Below, in pieces: positions 8,918 through 18,878 of a DNA stretch of 54,028 nucleotides (the first letter of the stretch is position 1; the number at the start of each line of letters is the position of its first letter). This DNA comes from Chitinophagaceae bacterium (GTDB taxonomy: Bacteria; Bacteroidota; Bacteroidia; Chitinophagales; Chitinophagaceae): assembly GCA_022841365.1 (NCBI GenBank), contig JALHRP010000023.1, positions 1-54,028 of the forward strand. Reading direction: 5' to 3'. The notes beneath the pieces were generated by a model, which did not search any database, had not been told where the DNA came from, and saw nothing but the letters and a program-made list of their open reading frames with translations. The position numbers were made by a program, and so were the translations under genes.

Positions 8918-10444
8918 TTAAAGATCAAATTTAATTCCCTGTGCCAATGGGAGAGAAGACGAGTAATTGATGGTATTGGTTTGCCGGCGCATATAAATTT
9001 TCCATGCATCACTTCCGCTTTCACGGCCACCGCCGGTTTCTTTCTCTCCGCCAAATGCTCCGCCAATTTCTGCGCCACTGGTACCAATATTTACATTGGC
9101 AATGCCGCAATCACTGCCGCCTGCAGATAAAAACTGTTCTGCTTCACGCAGGTTCAAGGTCATAACAGAAGAGGAGAGGCCTTGTGGTACAGCATTCTGT
9201 ATGGCAATTGCTTCATCAAAGGTTTTATATTTCAGCAAATACAAGATAGGTGCAAAGGTTTCGTGTTGAACAATTGTAAACTGTGGTTCAGCTTCTGCAA
9301 TACAGGGCTTCACATAACAACCGCTTTCATAGCCGGGGCCCGATAATACAGCACCATCAACAACAAACCTTCCACCTTCTGCTTTACATTGATCTATTGC
9401 TTTTAAATAAGCAGCAACCGCATCGGTATCAATCAAGGGGCCAACATGGTTGGCTTCGTTTAACGGATCACCAATACGCAGCTGACCATATGACGAAACT
9501 AATTTTGCTTTTACGTTATCGTAAATACTTTCATGAATAATCAGGCGGCGTGTGCTGGTGCATCGTTGTCCTGCTGTACCAACAGCGCCAAACAGGGCAC
9601 CCAGTATGGCAATATCTAAATCTGCATGTTCACTGATGATGATGGCATTGTTACCGCCCAGCTCCAGTAAACTTTTTCCTAACCGTTGCCCTACAGCTGC
9701 ACCAACAGCTTTACCCATTCTTGTGCTTCCGGTTGCAGAAATTAACGGCAGGCGTTGATCATTGCTCATCCATTCGCCTACTTCACGACCACCTTGTATT
9801 AAACAACTAACGCCTTCGGGCACCTGATTTTTTGCAAACACTTCTTCAACAATATGCTGACAGGCTATGCCGCACAACGGTGTTTTTTCTGATGGCTTCC
9901 AGATACATACATCACCGCAAACCCATGCCAGCATGCTGTTCCAGCTCCATACTGCAACAGGAAAATTAAATGCAGATATCACACCCACCAATCCCAACGG
10001 ATGCCATTGCTCATACATACGATGTTGCGGACGTTCACTGTGCATGGTTAAACCATGTAACTGACGGCTGAGGCCGACAGCAAAATCGCAGATGTCAATC
10101 ATTTCCTGTACCTCTCCATAACCTTCCTGCAAACTCTTTCCCATTTCATATGAAACCAGCTTTCCCAGGGGTTCTTTTTTTGCACGGAGTGCTTCACCAA
10201 TCTGTCTTACAATTTCTCCTCTTTTAGGTGCAGGCCATGTGCGCCATATGTTAAAAGCCTCCTGCGCTTTGCTGATTACCTGGTCGTAACTTGCTTTATC
10301 CGCAGTGCTGACTGAAGCAATTGTTTTGCCGTCAACAGGTGAGGAAGAAGTGATGCTTTCACCGGATGTATTGATCCAGTTTGCACCGGTTGATACGCCA
10401 CTGTTTTGTTGAGTGATTCCTAAGACTGCTAAAATATCCTGCAT
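8918..10444 (-). CDS. ALDH7-type aldehyde dehydrogenase (probable L-aminoadipate-semialdehyde dehydrogenase)
   Basis: A 508-residue NAD(P)-dependent aldehyde dehydrogenase. Catalytic Cys295 lies in GTAGQRCTSTRR, general base Glu261 in LLELGGNN, oxyanion Asn160 in SAFNFPVAVWSWN, and cofactor Lys183 in WKPSEKTPL. The GNNA and GQRCTSTRR patterns fit ALDH7 (antiquitin, piperideine-6-carboxylate dehydrogenase) better than other ALDH groups, pointing to lysine or pipecolate catabolism. No other lysine-degradation gene is nearby, so the substrate remains an inference from the subfamily. Start at ATG 10444. Confidence 0.9.
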   Translation of the reverse strand: MQDILAVLGITQQNSGVSTGANWINTSGESITSSSPVDGKTIASVSTADKASYDQVISKAQEAFNIWRTWPAPKRGEIVRQIGEALRAKKEPLGKLVSYEMGKSLQEGYGEVQEMIDICDFAVGLSRQLHGLTMHSERPQHRMYEQWHPLGLVGVISAFNFPVAVWSWNSMLAWVCGDVCIWKPSEKTPLCGIACQHIVEEVFAKNQVPEGVSCLIQGGREVGEWMSNDQRLPLISATGSTRMGKAVGAAVGQRLGKSLLELGGNNAIIISEHADLDIAILGALFGAVGTAGQRCTSTRRLIIHESIYDNVKAKLVSSYGQLRIGDPLNEANHVGPLIDTDAVAAYLKAIDQCKAEGGRFVVDGAVLSGPGYESGCYVKPCIAEAEPQFTIVQHETFAPILYLLKYKTFDEAIAIQNAVPQGLSSSVMTLNLREAEQFLSAGGSDCGIANVNIGTSGAEIGGAFGGEKETGGGRESGSDAWKIYMRRQTNTINYSSSLPLAQGIKFDL

Positions 10445-10559
10445 ACAATCGTTTTAATTCGTTTACAAATATCCTGAAAAACTTCCGGAAAAGACAGTTG
10501 TTCAAACCTGTGCATGGTTTGGATCATTATGACTTATTCCACATGTGAATCTGCCCTGT

Positions 10560-12476
10560 TTATAATGTAATTCTTACTCCGCCCATTAACCAGCGGTTGG
10601 GCATAACCGTGCCAAGAATATCACTGTATCTTCTGTTAAACACATTATCTGCCTGTACAAACAATCCGAGTTTGTTTTCCATAAAATGACCTTCAAGCCT
10701 TGCATTCATTAAAAAATAATCTTTACTCACCGGAACAAAAGCAGGGTTTCCTGTTTGAGGGCGGCGTTGTTTATACAGCCCGTTAAGTGCAATACTCAAG
10801 AATTTATAACGGTACTGCAGAGTAAAGTTGGTCAGAAATTTAGCATGGTTCGATACATATAACGAAGGGATGCTGTCGCTGCTTTTACTTTTGATCCATA
10901 CAAAACCAATTGCAGCCACCAACGAATGATTGGTAGAAAAACTTTTATTGTATTGAATATCTGTTTCAATACCTTTTGTATTTACCCTGTTGATATTTTT
11001 TGCCAGACTGTAGGTTGCGCCCGGAACCAGATTTACCTGACGGGGCATATTACTGTAAGGCGTAGAAACATAATCAATCAATCCATTATGAAACCGTTGA
11101 AACCAGCCTGCAGATACTTTTAGTTCTTTCATGAAAAAGTAATCGGCACCTGCTTCGTAACTGAATGCCTGTTCGGCCTGCAGATCCGGATTACCAATCC
11201 GGTTGCCTGCTGCTACAGTAGCAGGTTGATAATTATTAAAGCGTTCTGTAAAATCAGCATCTCTGGTGCTGCGCCCTGCACTGCCTCTCAGTTGCAGTTT
11301 TTGATAGCGATAAGAAAGATTCAGTTGCGGAATCAATTCCCATCCTGCACGTTCATTCCAATCAACTCTTGCAGATGGGCTGAGATGAAAATGCTCACCA
11401 ATCTGTTGTTGCAGTATAACAAATAAACCTGTTGAAGTAATGCTGTGGTTACCACGGTTGTTTGATTTTACACTTCGTTCCATTACTTGTGCACCAACCG
11501 TAACAGCAGATTGTTGATTAACCGTGTAATTATAAATGGCCAATGCCTGGTAATTATTGGAGCGGTTGGTATTAGCAACAGCCGATTTCCGAAACTGGTA
11601 TTTATCTGATGCATCTTTGGCACCTGCATCAAAACTAAACCGGTGTTTTTTGTTTAGATATGTAAAGTTGAGATGATGCCATCTGGTGATTACACGTTCT
11701 GTTGCACTGTCGGTGATAATATTGGTATAAAAATTCTGTGCGTTAAAATTGCGGTCGTCGTATGCTGTGCGGTAAGCAACACTGATGCGGTCGTTAAAGA
11801 AATGTTTGGCAGAAATGGAAAGGGTAGTGAGATTAAAAAATCCATTGGTACCACGCAATGGTTGTCCATCGGCTGCATTTTGTAACAGCCCACCTGCAAC
11901 TGCTGTCTTATTTTTTTGCCAGCTGAAACCTGCCTGTGCATTGCGTAAGCCATATTCACCTGCTGTTGCCTGTGCAGTAAGTTTTTGTTGCTGCTTTCCT
12001 TTTTGCGCTGCAAATGTTTTGGTGATGATGTGCACCACGCCTCCAACAGCTTCTGTACCATATACTGCAGATGAAGCGCCTTTTAAAATTTCAATACGGT
12101 CAATTTCTGCAGGAGAAATCGGAATATATGAATTGAAGTGACCGGAGAGCGGATCATTTAAACGAATGCCATCCAGAATAACTAGCACCTGTTGAAAGGT
12201 GCCGCCACGAATGGTGATATTACTTTGTGCTCCCATCGGTCCACGACTCTGCACTTCAACACCGGGTAAATAACGAATAAGCTCATCTACAGAATTTACA
12301 GGCAACTTATTGATCTGATCCCCTTTTATCAGGATGATATTTCTGCCCGTAGTAGATATACTCTTGGGTGTTAATGTAGCCGTAATGGTGATAGGATCCA
12401 GCTCAATTTCTTTTTGCTGTGCAAATGCAGCTATTGAAATACCTGATACTAATACGCCTGATAAAAACCGTTTCAT
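10560..12476 (-). CDS. TonB-dependent outer membrane receptor (BtuB-like)
   Basis: A 638-residue receptor: signal peptide ending FAQQ near residue 20, plug domain at about 35-155 (ELIRYLPGVEVQSRG, then ITIRGG, LDGIRLNDP, EILKGASSAVYGTEAVGG), and a 22-strand barrel ending in an aromatic-rich C-terminal strand with GGVRITL. Plug sequence and length resemble BtuB/Cir vitamin B12 or siderophore receptors; no SusD partner is present. The promoter box is about 26 bases from the start, leaving no room for a cobalamin riboswitch, so a B12 role is not supported by regulation. It imports a bulky ligand using TonB energy. Confidence 0.9.
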   Translation of the reverse strand: MKRFLSGVLVSGISIAAFAQQKEIELDPITITATLTPKSISTTGRNIILIKGDQINKLPVNSVDELIRYLPGVEVQSRGPMGAQSNITIRGGTFQQVLVILDGIRLNDPLSGHFNSYIPISPAEIDRIEILKGASSAVYGTEAVGGVVHIITKTFAAQKGKQQQKLTAQATAGEYGLRNAQAGFSWQKNKTAVAGGLLQNAADGQPLRGTNGFFNLTTLSISAKHFFNDRISVAYRTAYDDRNFNAQNFYTNIITDSATERVITRWHHLNFTYLNKKHRFSFDAGAKDASDKYQFRKSAVANTNRSNNYQALAIYNYTVNQQSAVTVGAQVMERSVKSNNRGNHSITSTGLFVILQQQIGEHFHLSPSARVDWNERAGWELIPQLNLSYRYQKLQLRGSAGRSTRDADFTERFNNYQPATVAAGNRIGNPDLQAEQAFSYEAGADYFFMKELKVSAGWFQRFHNGLIDYVSTPYSNMPRQVNLVPGATYSLAKNINRVNTKGIETDIQYNKSFSTNHSLVAAIGFVWIKSKSSDSIPSLYVSNHAKFLTNFTLQYRYKFLSIALNGLYKQRRPQTGNPAFVPVSKDYFLMNARLEGHFMENKLGLFVQADNVFNRRYSDILGTVMPNRWLMGGVRITL

Positions 12477-12501
12477 GTATGGTCTGTTTTTTTAATGGGC
12501 G

Positions 12502-12509
12502 CAAAGATA
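12502..12509 (-). promoter_or_regulatory. -7 promoter box of the TonB-dependent receptor gene
   Basis: On the minus strand TATCTTTG, a perfect TAnnTTTG, 26 bases before the start codon. Confidence 0.65.
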
Positions 12510-12593
12510 GGAGTGGGCAGCGAAATGATTACGAATCCTGTCTTATAACCGGATACCGCCGGCAACTATCATTTTGTACCAAAACAAAGTGTT

Positions 12594-13022
12594 ATGATGC
12601 GATGTATACTTTTAGTGTGTTCTTTTTTATCCTTCGTACCTGTAAAAGCTCAGACAGACAGTAATTCCTTTGTGCATACGCAAAAAGTAACGGAGTCTGC
12701 CATTTACAAAAATACTGCATCTGAAAAACTGCTTGTATTCCAGGTACTGCGCTTAACCAATCAGCAAAAAGAAGAGTCACTGATGGTTGTGTTTTGTGAA
12801 ACAACTATTCAGGGATCAAGGCAAAGAGCTTTGTTGCGAAGTGATTATATGCTGCGTCGTGAGCGGATTTATCTATCCAATGTATTTTTTTCGAAAGTAG
12901 AAGTGTTGGAAAAAGAAATTTTCAGTACTGATATTAAAACCTGCTTACAATTACTTGAATTAAAATATGCACAACTGAGACTATGGAGTATTTTACAATC
13001 TGATCTTTTGTTTCGCAACTAA
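12594..13022 (+). CDS. Hypothetical secreted protein
   Basis: A 142-residue ORF with an N-terminal signal peptide (hydrophobic CILLVCSFLSFVPVKA, cleavage near KAQ, residue 20). The mature part has a beta-rich segment (KLLVFQVLRLTNQQKE, then SLMVVFCETTIQ) and a helical C-terminus. No known domain. It is transcribed divergently from the TonB receptor and convergently to panB. A TATCATTTTG stretch at 12567-12576 is one base longer than a good -7 box. Could be periplasmic; function unknown. Confidence 0.6.
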   Translation: MMRCILLVCSFLSFVPVKAQTDSNSFVHTQKVTESAIYKNTASEKLLVFQVLRLTNQQKEESLMVVFCETTIQGSRQRALLRSDYMLRRERIYLSNVFFSKVEVLEKEIFSTDIKTCLQLLELKYAQLRLWSILQSDLLFRN

Positions 13023-13043
13023 AATACATTGGAAATAGTGATC

Positions 13044-13859
13044 TTAATAAGATTCCTTTTCATTGGGGAAATCATTACTCTTTACATCTTTGATATATTG
13101 CTGAACAGCACCCGTAATCTGTTCATGCAGATTTAAATACTGTCTTAAAAATCTTGGTTTAAATTCTGTATTAATTCCCAGCATATCGTGCATCACCAGT
13201 ACCTGTCCGTCGCAGGAAGCACCTGCTCCAATACCGATGGTTGGCACTCTTAAACTTTCAGATACTTCTTTTGCAAGTGCAGCCGGAATTTTTTCCAATA
13301 CCAGAGCAAAGCAACCTGCTTCCTGCAAGAGCAGGGCATCACGTTTTAGTTTGTTTGCTTCTTCTTCTTCTTTTGCACGAACGGTATATGTCCCGAATTT
13401 ATAAATGGATTGTGGTGTTAAACCAAGGTGGCCCATTACAGGAATACCTGCAGCAACAATCCGTTTAATGGAATCAATAGCTTCTTCGCCGCCTTCTAAT
13501 TTAATGGCATGAGCACCGGTTTCTTTCATTATACGGATGGCAGAAGCCAATGCGATATCTGAATTTGACTGATAAGTACCAAAGGGCAAATCTACAACCA
13601 CCAGACAATGATCAATTGCACGGAGAACAGACTGTGCATGATAAATCATTTGATCTAACGTAATGGGTAAAGTGGTTTCATGACCGGCCATTACATTACT
13701 GGCACTGTCGCCAACAAGAATCACATCAACACCTGCAGCATCAAATAAACGGGCAAATGAAAAATCATACGCTGTAATCATGGAGATTTTTTCTCCTTTG
13801 CTCTTCATCTTTTGAATGGTATGTGTGGTAATGCGTTTTACTTCTTTATTTACAGACAT
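13044..13859 (-). CDS. panB: 3-methyl-2-oxobutanoate hydroxymethyltransferase (ketopantoate hydroxymethyltransferase)
   Basis: A 271-residue TIM-barrel enzyme adding a hydroxymethyl group from methylene-THF to ketoisovalerate, the first step of pantothenate synthesis. Family motifs visible: [55 protein letters not shown] and [21 protein letters not shown]. Start chosen at ATG 13859; a TTG two codons earlier is possible. It is the last gene of a minus-strand run and lies 29 bases after ppx. panC and panD sit 5-6 kb upstream on the same strand, so the pathway is split but local. Confidence 0.96.
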   Translation of the reverse strand: MSVNKEVKRITTHTIQKMKSKGEKISMITAYDFSFARLFDAAGVDVILVGDSASNVMAGHETTLPITLDQMIYHAQSVLRAIDHCLVVVDLPFGTYQSNSDIALASAIRIMKETGAHAIKLEGGEEAIDSIKRIVAAGIPVMGHLGLTPQSIYKFGTYTVRAKEEEEANKLKRDALLLQEAGCFALVLEKIPAALAKEVSESLRVPTIGIGAGASCDGQVLVMHDMLGINTEFKPRFLRQYLNLHEQITGAVQQYIKDVKSNDFPNEKESY

Positions 13860-13888
13860 GATCAAAAATTAATAATTAGGATAAATAA

Positions 13889-14800
13889 CTACAGAGCAAA
13901 CGAAGAAGGATCGAGCTTTTTCGTTTTCACTTCATCATACAACATATGCACAAGACCATCGGCTAAACCAATCTTGGGAACATAAATTTCTTCTACATTG
14001 GTCCAGCGCATCACATTAATATAAATCTGAAGGGCAGGTAAAATCACATCAGCACGGTCTTCACGGAGCTTGTAATTTTTCATACGGTCTTCCAATGAAA
14101 AACTGCTCAGTTCTTTGTGATAGTCCCGTAACAATTCAAGTGTAAGCGGTTTGCCTTCTTTGCGTTTGGACAACGAAAATACTTTGTTGATGTTACCGCC
14201 CGAACCGATGGCAATAATATCACTTTGTCCCTTTGTACTGAGTTTAAGGAAGTCTTTCATTTCAATCCAGTGTTTTTCCTCAACCTGATTTTTCAGCAAT
14301 CGTATAGTACCAATGTTGAACGATTCTTTAAACACCAGTTTACCTTCATTAAAAAAAGTAAGCTCGGTACTGCCACCACCCACATCAATATAGAGATAGG
14401 AATGATCTTTATCCAGATTTTCGGCAATATGGTTTTCGTAAATAAACGAAGCTTCTTCATCACCGCTGATCACTTTAATTTCAATACCGGTTTCCATTTT
14501 CACCTTGCGGATAATATCCTGTGCATTGCGGGCATCTCTCATGGCAGATGTTGCACAGGCTTTGAGATACTTGACCTCATAGATGCTGATTAAATGCTTG
14601 TAGGCTTTAATTGTTTCAACTACTTTATTGATTTTATATTTTGAAATATCACCTGATTCAAACACATCAAAACCAAGACGGAGGGGAACACGAACAAGAT
14701 TAAGTTTATTGAATTGAGGCTGTGCTTTACCATTATCCACAACTTCGGTAATGAGGAGCCTTGCAGCGTTACTTCCAATATCAATGGCGGCCAGTTTCAA
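13889..14800 (-). CDS. ppx: Exopolyphosphatase / guanosine pentaphosphatase (Ppx/GppA)
   Basis: A 303-residue member of the ASKHA fold, close to the short (about 300 residue) Ppx1-type form without the C-terminal HD domain. N-terminal phosphate loop KLAAIDIGSNAARLLI and second loop YLYIDVGGGSTELTFF are clear. It hydrolyses polyphosphate ends or pppGpp. The start is TTG: ppk1 ends ..TTGA.., where TTG starts ppx and TGA stops ppk1, a four-base overlap indicating translational coupling. Pairing with ppk1 gives opposed synthesis and breakdown of polyphosphate from one transcript. Confidence 0.92.
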   Translation of the reverse strand: MKLAAIDIGSNAARLLITEVVDNGKAQPQFNKLNLVRVPLRLGFDVFESGDISKYKINKVVETIKAYKHLISIYEVKYLKACATSAMRDARNAQDIIRKVKMETGIEIKVISGDEEASFIYENHIAENLDKDHSYLYIDVGGGSTELTFFNEGKLVFKESFNIGTIRLLKNQVEEKHWIEMKDFLKLSTKGQSDIIAIGSGGNINKVFSLSKRKEGKPLTLELLRDYHKELSSFSLEDRMKNYKLREDRADVILPALQIYINVMRWTNVEEIYVPKIGLADGLVHMLYDEVKTKKLDPSSFAL

Positions 14801-16881
14801 TTTTGTTTCAGGGTTTTTTGATGCAGGTACTGATAAATTTCAACCTGAGACCGGAATATTTTTCCTTTCTTTTTAGCGTATACATTTCTCAGATCGTTAT
14901 CGAGTATCCTTGCCTTTACATTATCTTTTAATTGTATCGTTACATAATCTTTCAGCTCCTGCTTAATAGCCGCATCGGTTATTTCAACTGCAGCTTCAAT
15001 GCGGTGATCAAGATTACGTACCATCCAGTCTGCCGAAGATAGATAAACTTTCTCTTTGCCATTATTCTGAAATATCAACACCCGTCCATGTTCCAGATAC
15101 TGATCAACAATACTGATGGCATAAGGCTGCACTTTATACTTGTTACTTTCTGTTAACATGCAAAAGATGCCTCTTACGATCAGGTTTATTTCAACTCCTG
15201 CTTTTGCTGCAGCATAGAGATGGTTAATCAACAGTTCATCACTGAGGCTGTTCATTTTTAAGGTAATGGAAGCCGGCAATCCTTTGCGGGCAATCTTTAT
15301 TTCATTTTCAATAAGGCGCAACAATTCACGCCGCATTCCGGTAGGACAAACCAGTAATGCTTTACACTGACGCAGATATTTCATGCGGTTCAACAAAGGC
15401 TTTTCCAGGTACAGGAAAATACGATTGATGTCGGCCATTACTTTCCTGTTAGAAGTAAGCAAACACTGATCGCCATAAACACGTGAAGTATCTTCATTTA
15501 AATTACCTGTGCTTACAAAGCCATACTGAATGGTTTTATTGTTGATGCGTTTTTTAATGATGCAGATTTTTGCATGCACTTTCATATCAGGCACACCAAT
15601 TAATACCTTCACGCCTTCATCCTCTAACCGATCTTTCCATTCAAGATTGGCTTCTTCATCAAACCTTGCTCTCAGCTCAAGCATTACGGTTACTTTTTTC
15701 CCGTTGCGTGCCGCATTCACTAATGCATTGATCACTTTGGAATTTTCAGCCAGACGGTAGGCAGTAATTTTAATTTCTTTTACATCAGGATCCATCGCTG
15801 CTTCACGCAACAGATCAATCACCGCATCAAATGAATGATAGGGGAAATGCAGGAGCAGATCCTGTTTTAATACTTCATCCGTAACACGAATGGATTTTTT
15901 AAGCGCAGGGTGGGGAAAAGGTTTTTTCCGTTCCTGTTTGGTGGAAAACACATCGCCGGGAAAATCCATGAAATGCCGGAAGTTGTGAATACGCCCACCG
16001 GGAATAATATTGTCTCTTCTGGAAAGATTCAATCTTCTGATGAGATACTCCAGCAAACCGGCATCAATTTCTTTGTCATAAATAAAACGTACCGGTTTCC
16101 CTTTACGACGGTTTTTGACTCCTTTTTCAATTTTCTGAATAAGTGTTGAGCTCACATCGCTCTCCAGATCTATCTCTGCATCTTTTGTTACCTTGATAAT
16201 ATGTGCGCTGTATTCATCAAAACCCATGAACGAAAAAATCTTTGGCAAACAAAAACGGATTACATCTTCCATTAAGATGATATAATGCTCGCCACCTGAT
16301 GAAGGGAGTTTAACAAACCGACGTTTAAACTTTGCTGGAATTTCAATCAATGCATATTTTTTATTATACGCATTGGTTTTGCTGGTCATGGTTACCGCCA
16401 GATACAAAGAGCGTTCACGGAGATAGGGAGGTTGTGGATTACTCTCGATCATGAGCGGAATGACTTCCTGCCGCACTTCTTCATCAAAATAGGCTTCAAC
16501 AAATTTTTTCTGTTCTTTGTTGAGTTGCTTTTCAGTTACCAGAAATATTTTTTCTTTTTTCAGCTCCTGCTGAACGTTGTTCCAGATGCGGTTAAATTCA
16601 TTTTGCTGCTGCAATACAATATTCTGAATCTGCTCAAGGATTTCCTGCGGATTTTTTTCCAGATGCATGTTTCGCTTGGCCTTGAGATCAATCTCCACCA
16701 TACGTTTGAGCGTTGCAACACGTACACGAAAAAATTCATCCAGATTGTTTGAGAAGATACCGAGAAAACGAACCCGTTCACGAAGTGGTACAGTGGGGTC
16801 GTTTGCTTCCTGCAATACACGTGCATTAAAAGAGAGCCAGCTGATATCCCTGATAATTGTTTTGCGTTTTTCAAGTGCCAT
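14797..16881 (-). CDS. ppk1: Polyphosphate kinase 1
   Basis: A 694-residue enzyme transferring the ATP gamma-phosphate onto polyphosphate chains. All four PPK1 domains are present: N domain (ISWLSFNARVLQEANDP, residues about 14-30), head domain, and two phospholipase-D-like C domains. The phospho-accepting His is in DMKVHAKICIIKK; ITAYRLAENSKVINAL and YLSSADWMVRNLDHRIEA are further signatures. Length is normal. Its stop overlaps the start of ppx. PPK1 is usually bound to the inner face of the membrane. Confidence 0.97.
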   Translation of the reverse strand: MALEKRKTIIRDISWLSFNARVLQEANDPTVPLRERVRFLGIFSNNLDEFFRVRVATLKRMVEIDLKAKRNMHLEKNPQEILEQIQNIVLQQQNEFNRIWNNVQQELKKEKIFLVTEKQLNKEQKKFVEAYFDEEVRQEVIPLMIESNPQPPYLRERSLYLAVTMTSKTNAYNKKYALIEIPAKFKRRFVKLPSSGGEHYIILMEDVIRFCLPKIFSFMGFDEYSAHIIKVTKDAEIDLESDVSSTLIQKIEKGVKNRRKGKPVRFIYDKEIDAGLLEYLIRRLNLSRRDNIIPGGRIHNFRHFMDFPGDVFSTKQERKKPFPHPALKKSIRVTDEVLKQDLLLHFPYHSFDAVIDLLREAAMDPDVKEIKITAYRLAENSKVINALVNAARNGKKVTVMLELRARFDEEANLEWKDRLEDEGVKVLIGVPDMKVHAKICIIKKRINNKTIQYGFVSTGNLNEDTSRVYGDQCLLTSNRKVMADINRIFLYLEKPLLNRMKYLRQCKALLVCPTGMRRELLRLIENEIKIARKGLPASITLKMNSLSDELLINHLYAAAKAGVEINLIVRGIFCMLTESNKYKVQPYAISIVDQYLEHGRVLIFQNNGKEKVYLSSADWMVRNLDHRIEAAVEITDAAIKQELKDYVTIQLKDNVKARILDNDLRNVYAKKKGKIFRSQVEIYQYLHQKTLKQN

Positions 16882-16954
16882 AGTGTTCGCTTATACTTTA
16901 CCGTAAATGTAAATACCTGTTTATAAAAAACAGGTTAAGTTTTTGAGCGTACGC

Positions 16955-17446
16955 TTAAAGTGTTTCGATTTTTTTAAGAATGGAAGTGGTAGATAATCCT
17001 TCCACTAACGGAATAATTTCAACCCTGCCTCCGGCTGCCATGACTTCTTTAGCACCAACAATAGTATCAATGGTATAATCTCCTCCCTTCACCAGCACAT
17101 CAGGTAAAATAGTTGTAATAAGTTGATGGGGAGTACCTTCATTAAACAATACAACGGCATCAACAATCACCAGCGAGGCCAGCAGCAGTGCTCTGTTTTG
17201 CTCATTATTCACCGGGCGGCTGTCGCCTTTTAATTTTTTGGTTGATGAATCGCTGTTGAGTCCAACAATCAGTATATCTGCAAAGGAAGCTGCCTGAGAC
17301 AACGAATGTATATGGCCGGCATGCAGAATATCAAAACAGCCATTTGTAAAAGCAACTGTTTTACCAAACGTACGCCAACGTTTTAACTGTTGTTGTAACT
17401 GATCTGCATTAAGAATTTTCTGCTGTATGTGTTGTGTCGCTTTCAT
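16955..17446 (-). CDS. rfaE2: D-glycero-beta-D-manno-heptose 1-phosphate adenylyltransferase (stand-alone HldE C-domain)
   Basis: A 163-residue nucleotidyltransferase activating heptose for lipopolysaccharide core. It has FTNGCFDILHAGHI with the HxGH motif (His42, His45), the loop KGGDYTIDTIVGA and the C-terminal GLSTTSILKKI, which corresponds to the ISTT/S-type motif. The start was set at ATG 17446; a longer ORF begins at 17500 but would add 18 unrelated residues. Even so, the first 38 bases overlap the end of the flippase-like gene, so the two are translationally linked. No heptose kinase domain or gene is in the window. Confidence 0.9.
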   Translation of the reverse strand: MKATQHIQQKILNADQLQQQLKRWRTFGKTVAFTNGCFDILHAGHIHSLSQAASFADILIVGLNSDSSTKKLKGDSRPVNNEQNRALLLASLVIVDAVVLFNEGTPHQLITTILPDVLVKGGDYTIDTIVGAKEVMAAGGRVEIIPLVEGLSTTSILKKIETL

Positions 17447-18449
17447 TTTGATTTTTCTTGTGCATGAAAGGAAGGATGGCTGCACAAACCACTCCGCCAA
17501 CCAGAATAACTGCTGTTTGAGCTAACCAGAGAATCCAGCCAAAGGTAAAACCAATCAACTTGTCTATACCATATAAGTGGAGAGTTTCCTGTACGGCATA
17601 TTGATAAGCGCCAATACCTCCCTGCGTTACAATCATACCAATACTTCCAAACGAAATAATGGAAAGTGCCGGTTTAACACCCAAATGCGCAACTTCCTGC
17701 AGTGCATAAAAACCCAGCCTTGCACTCAGGAGATAAAGCGTCCAGATAAAAACAGAATGGAAGATAAACAGTCCACGCTTCTTCATGTAACGGATACTGT
17801 TTAAACCGCTTAAAATTCCTTTTAATACATTTTTGATGCGTTTAAAAATTCCGATATGCTGCAGCCTGTTCAATAAAAAATAAATACCGGCAACCGCCGC
17901 AATAACAATAGCTGCTATTATCAGTGTGCGTGTTAATGAAAAACCCTGACCATCTTTATTAAATGCTTTTTGTAACAGTCCCGAAGCATATTCACCAACA
18001 ATATCTATTTGAAAAACGATGGTGAGAAAAAAGATAAACAGCAGGCTGATGAGATCTACTGTTCTTTCAGCCACAATGGTTCCGATGAGTTTATCAGGGC
18101 TTACTTTTTCATAACGTGCAAGAATGGTGCATTTTAATACCTCTCCTAATCTGGGGAAAAGGAGATTGGCAAAATAACCCACCATCACTGCATTAAACAC
18201 CAGAAAAGGGGCGGGGTTGTGTCCGAGAGGTTCCATTAAAATTTTCCACCGCAGAGCACGAATATAATGGCTGAGCAGCATCATTAACAAAACCGGAAGA
18301 AAGAGCCAGTAATTGGCTTTTTTTAACGACGCCCTGATTTGTTCCCAACCCTGTTCATCAATTCCTTTTGCCATCCACCACACAAGAAAAACACCCAATC
18401 CAAGGAAAAAAAGAAATTGAACGGCAAGAATGATACGCTTCTTAGTCAT
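17409..18449 (-). CDS. Flippase-like membrane protein (lysylphosphatidylglycerol synthase TM-region / UPF0104 family)
   Basis: A 346-residue integral membrane protein with eight or nine helices and a short charged C-terminal tail. Typical family segments are LMMLLSHYIRALRWKILMEPLG (early loop with the paired Arg), GYFANLLFPRLGEVLKCTILARYEK and GIGAYQYAVQETLHLYG. Relatives include the membrane half of MprF and the putative lipid-linked-sugar flippases. It overlaps rfaE2 by 38 bases, which hints at a cell-envelope lipid role (inference). No aminoacyl-transfer domain is attached. Confidence 0.88.
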   Translation of the reverse strand: MTKKRIILAVQFLFFLGLGVFLVWWMAKGIDEQGWEQIRASLKKANYWLFLPVLLMMLLSHYIRALRWKILMEPLGHNPAPFLVFNAVMVGYFANLLFPRLGEVLKCTILARYEKVSPDKLIGTIVAERTVDLISLLFIFFLTIVFQIDIVGEYASGLLQKAFNKDGQGFSLTRTLIIAAIVIAAVAGIYFLLNRLQHIGIFKRIKNVLKGILSGLNSIRYMKKRGLFIFHSVFIWTLYLLSARLGFYALQEVAHLGVKPALSIISFGSIGMIVTQGGIGAYQYAVQETLHLYGIDKLIGFTFGWILWLAQTAVILVGGVVCAAILPFMHKKNQNESDTTHTAENS

Positions 18450-18498
18450 ATAAAAAAAAGCAGGACGTTAACTTTCCTGCACCCGGTTTGTAATGATA

Positions 18499-18843
18499 CT
18501 AAAGTTTATTTAACTCTTTTGGAAATACCAGCCAGGGTTTAAAACTTTTTGCTTCTTCAAACTGCATGGTGGCGTATGAAATAATGATCACCACATCACC
18601 AACAGATCCCTGTCTTGCTGCAGGACCATTTAAACAACATACACCGCTGCCACGTTTTCCTTTGATCACATATGTTTCAAGCCGGCTGCCGTTGTTCACG
18701 TTCACCACCTGTATTTTTTCATGCTCAATAATATTGGCTGCATCCATCAGATCTTCATCCAGCGTAAGACTTCCTACATAATGCAGATTTGCTTCAGTTA
18801 TGGTAATGCGGTGAATTTTCGATTTTAAAATTTCTATTTCCAT
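18499..18843 (-). CDS. panD: Aspartate 1-decarboxylase proenzyme
   Basis: A 114-residue pyruvoyl enzyme making beta-alanine for pantothenate. Self-cleavage would occur between Gly24 and Ser25 in [17 protein letters not shown], exactly at the normal site, leaving a pyruvoyl group on Ser25. The later [20 protein letters not shown] is the family signature. Length matches other PanD proteins. It lies 35 bases downstream of panC and 49 upstream of the flippase-like gene. Confidence 0.97.
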   Translation of the reverse strand: MEIEILKSKIHRITITEANLHYVGSLTLDEDLMDAANIIEHEKIQVVNVNNGSRLETYVIKGKRGSGVCCLNGPAARQGSVGDVVIIISYATMQFEEAKSFKPWLVFPKELNKL

Positions 18844-18878
18844 GTTGCAAAGTTAGAAGGATTCAATTAAACGACTGT

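Noticed and set aside
8699-9130. Plus-strand ORFs across the S8 protease / ALDH boundary
   Set aside because: They overlap two well-supported minus-strand genes and show no domain or signal.
12477-12593. Cobalamin riboswitch before the BtuB-like receptor
   Set aside because: The promoter box leaves a leader of about 20 bases; no riboswitch core seen.
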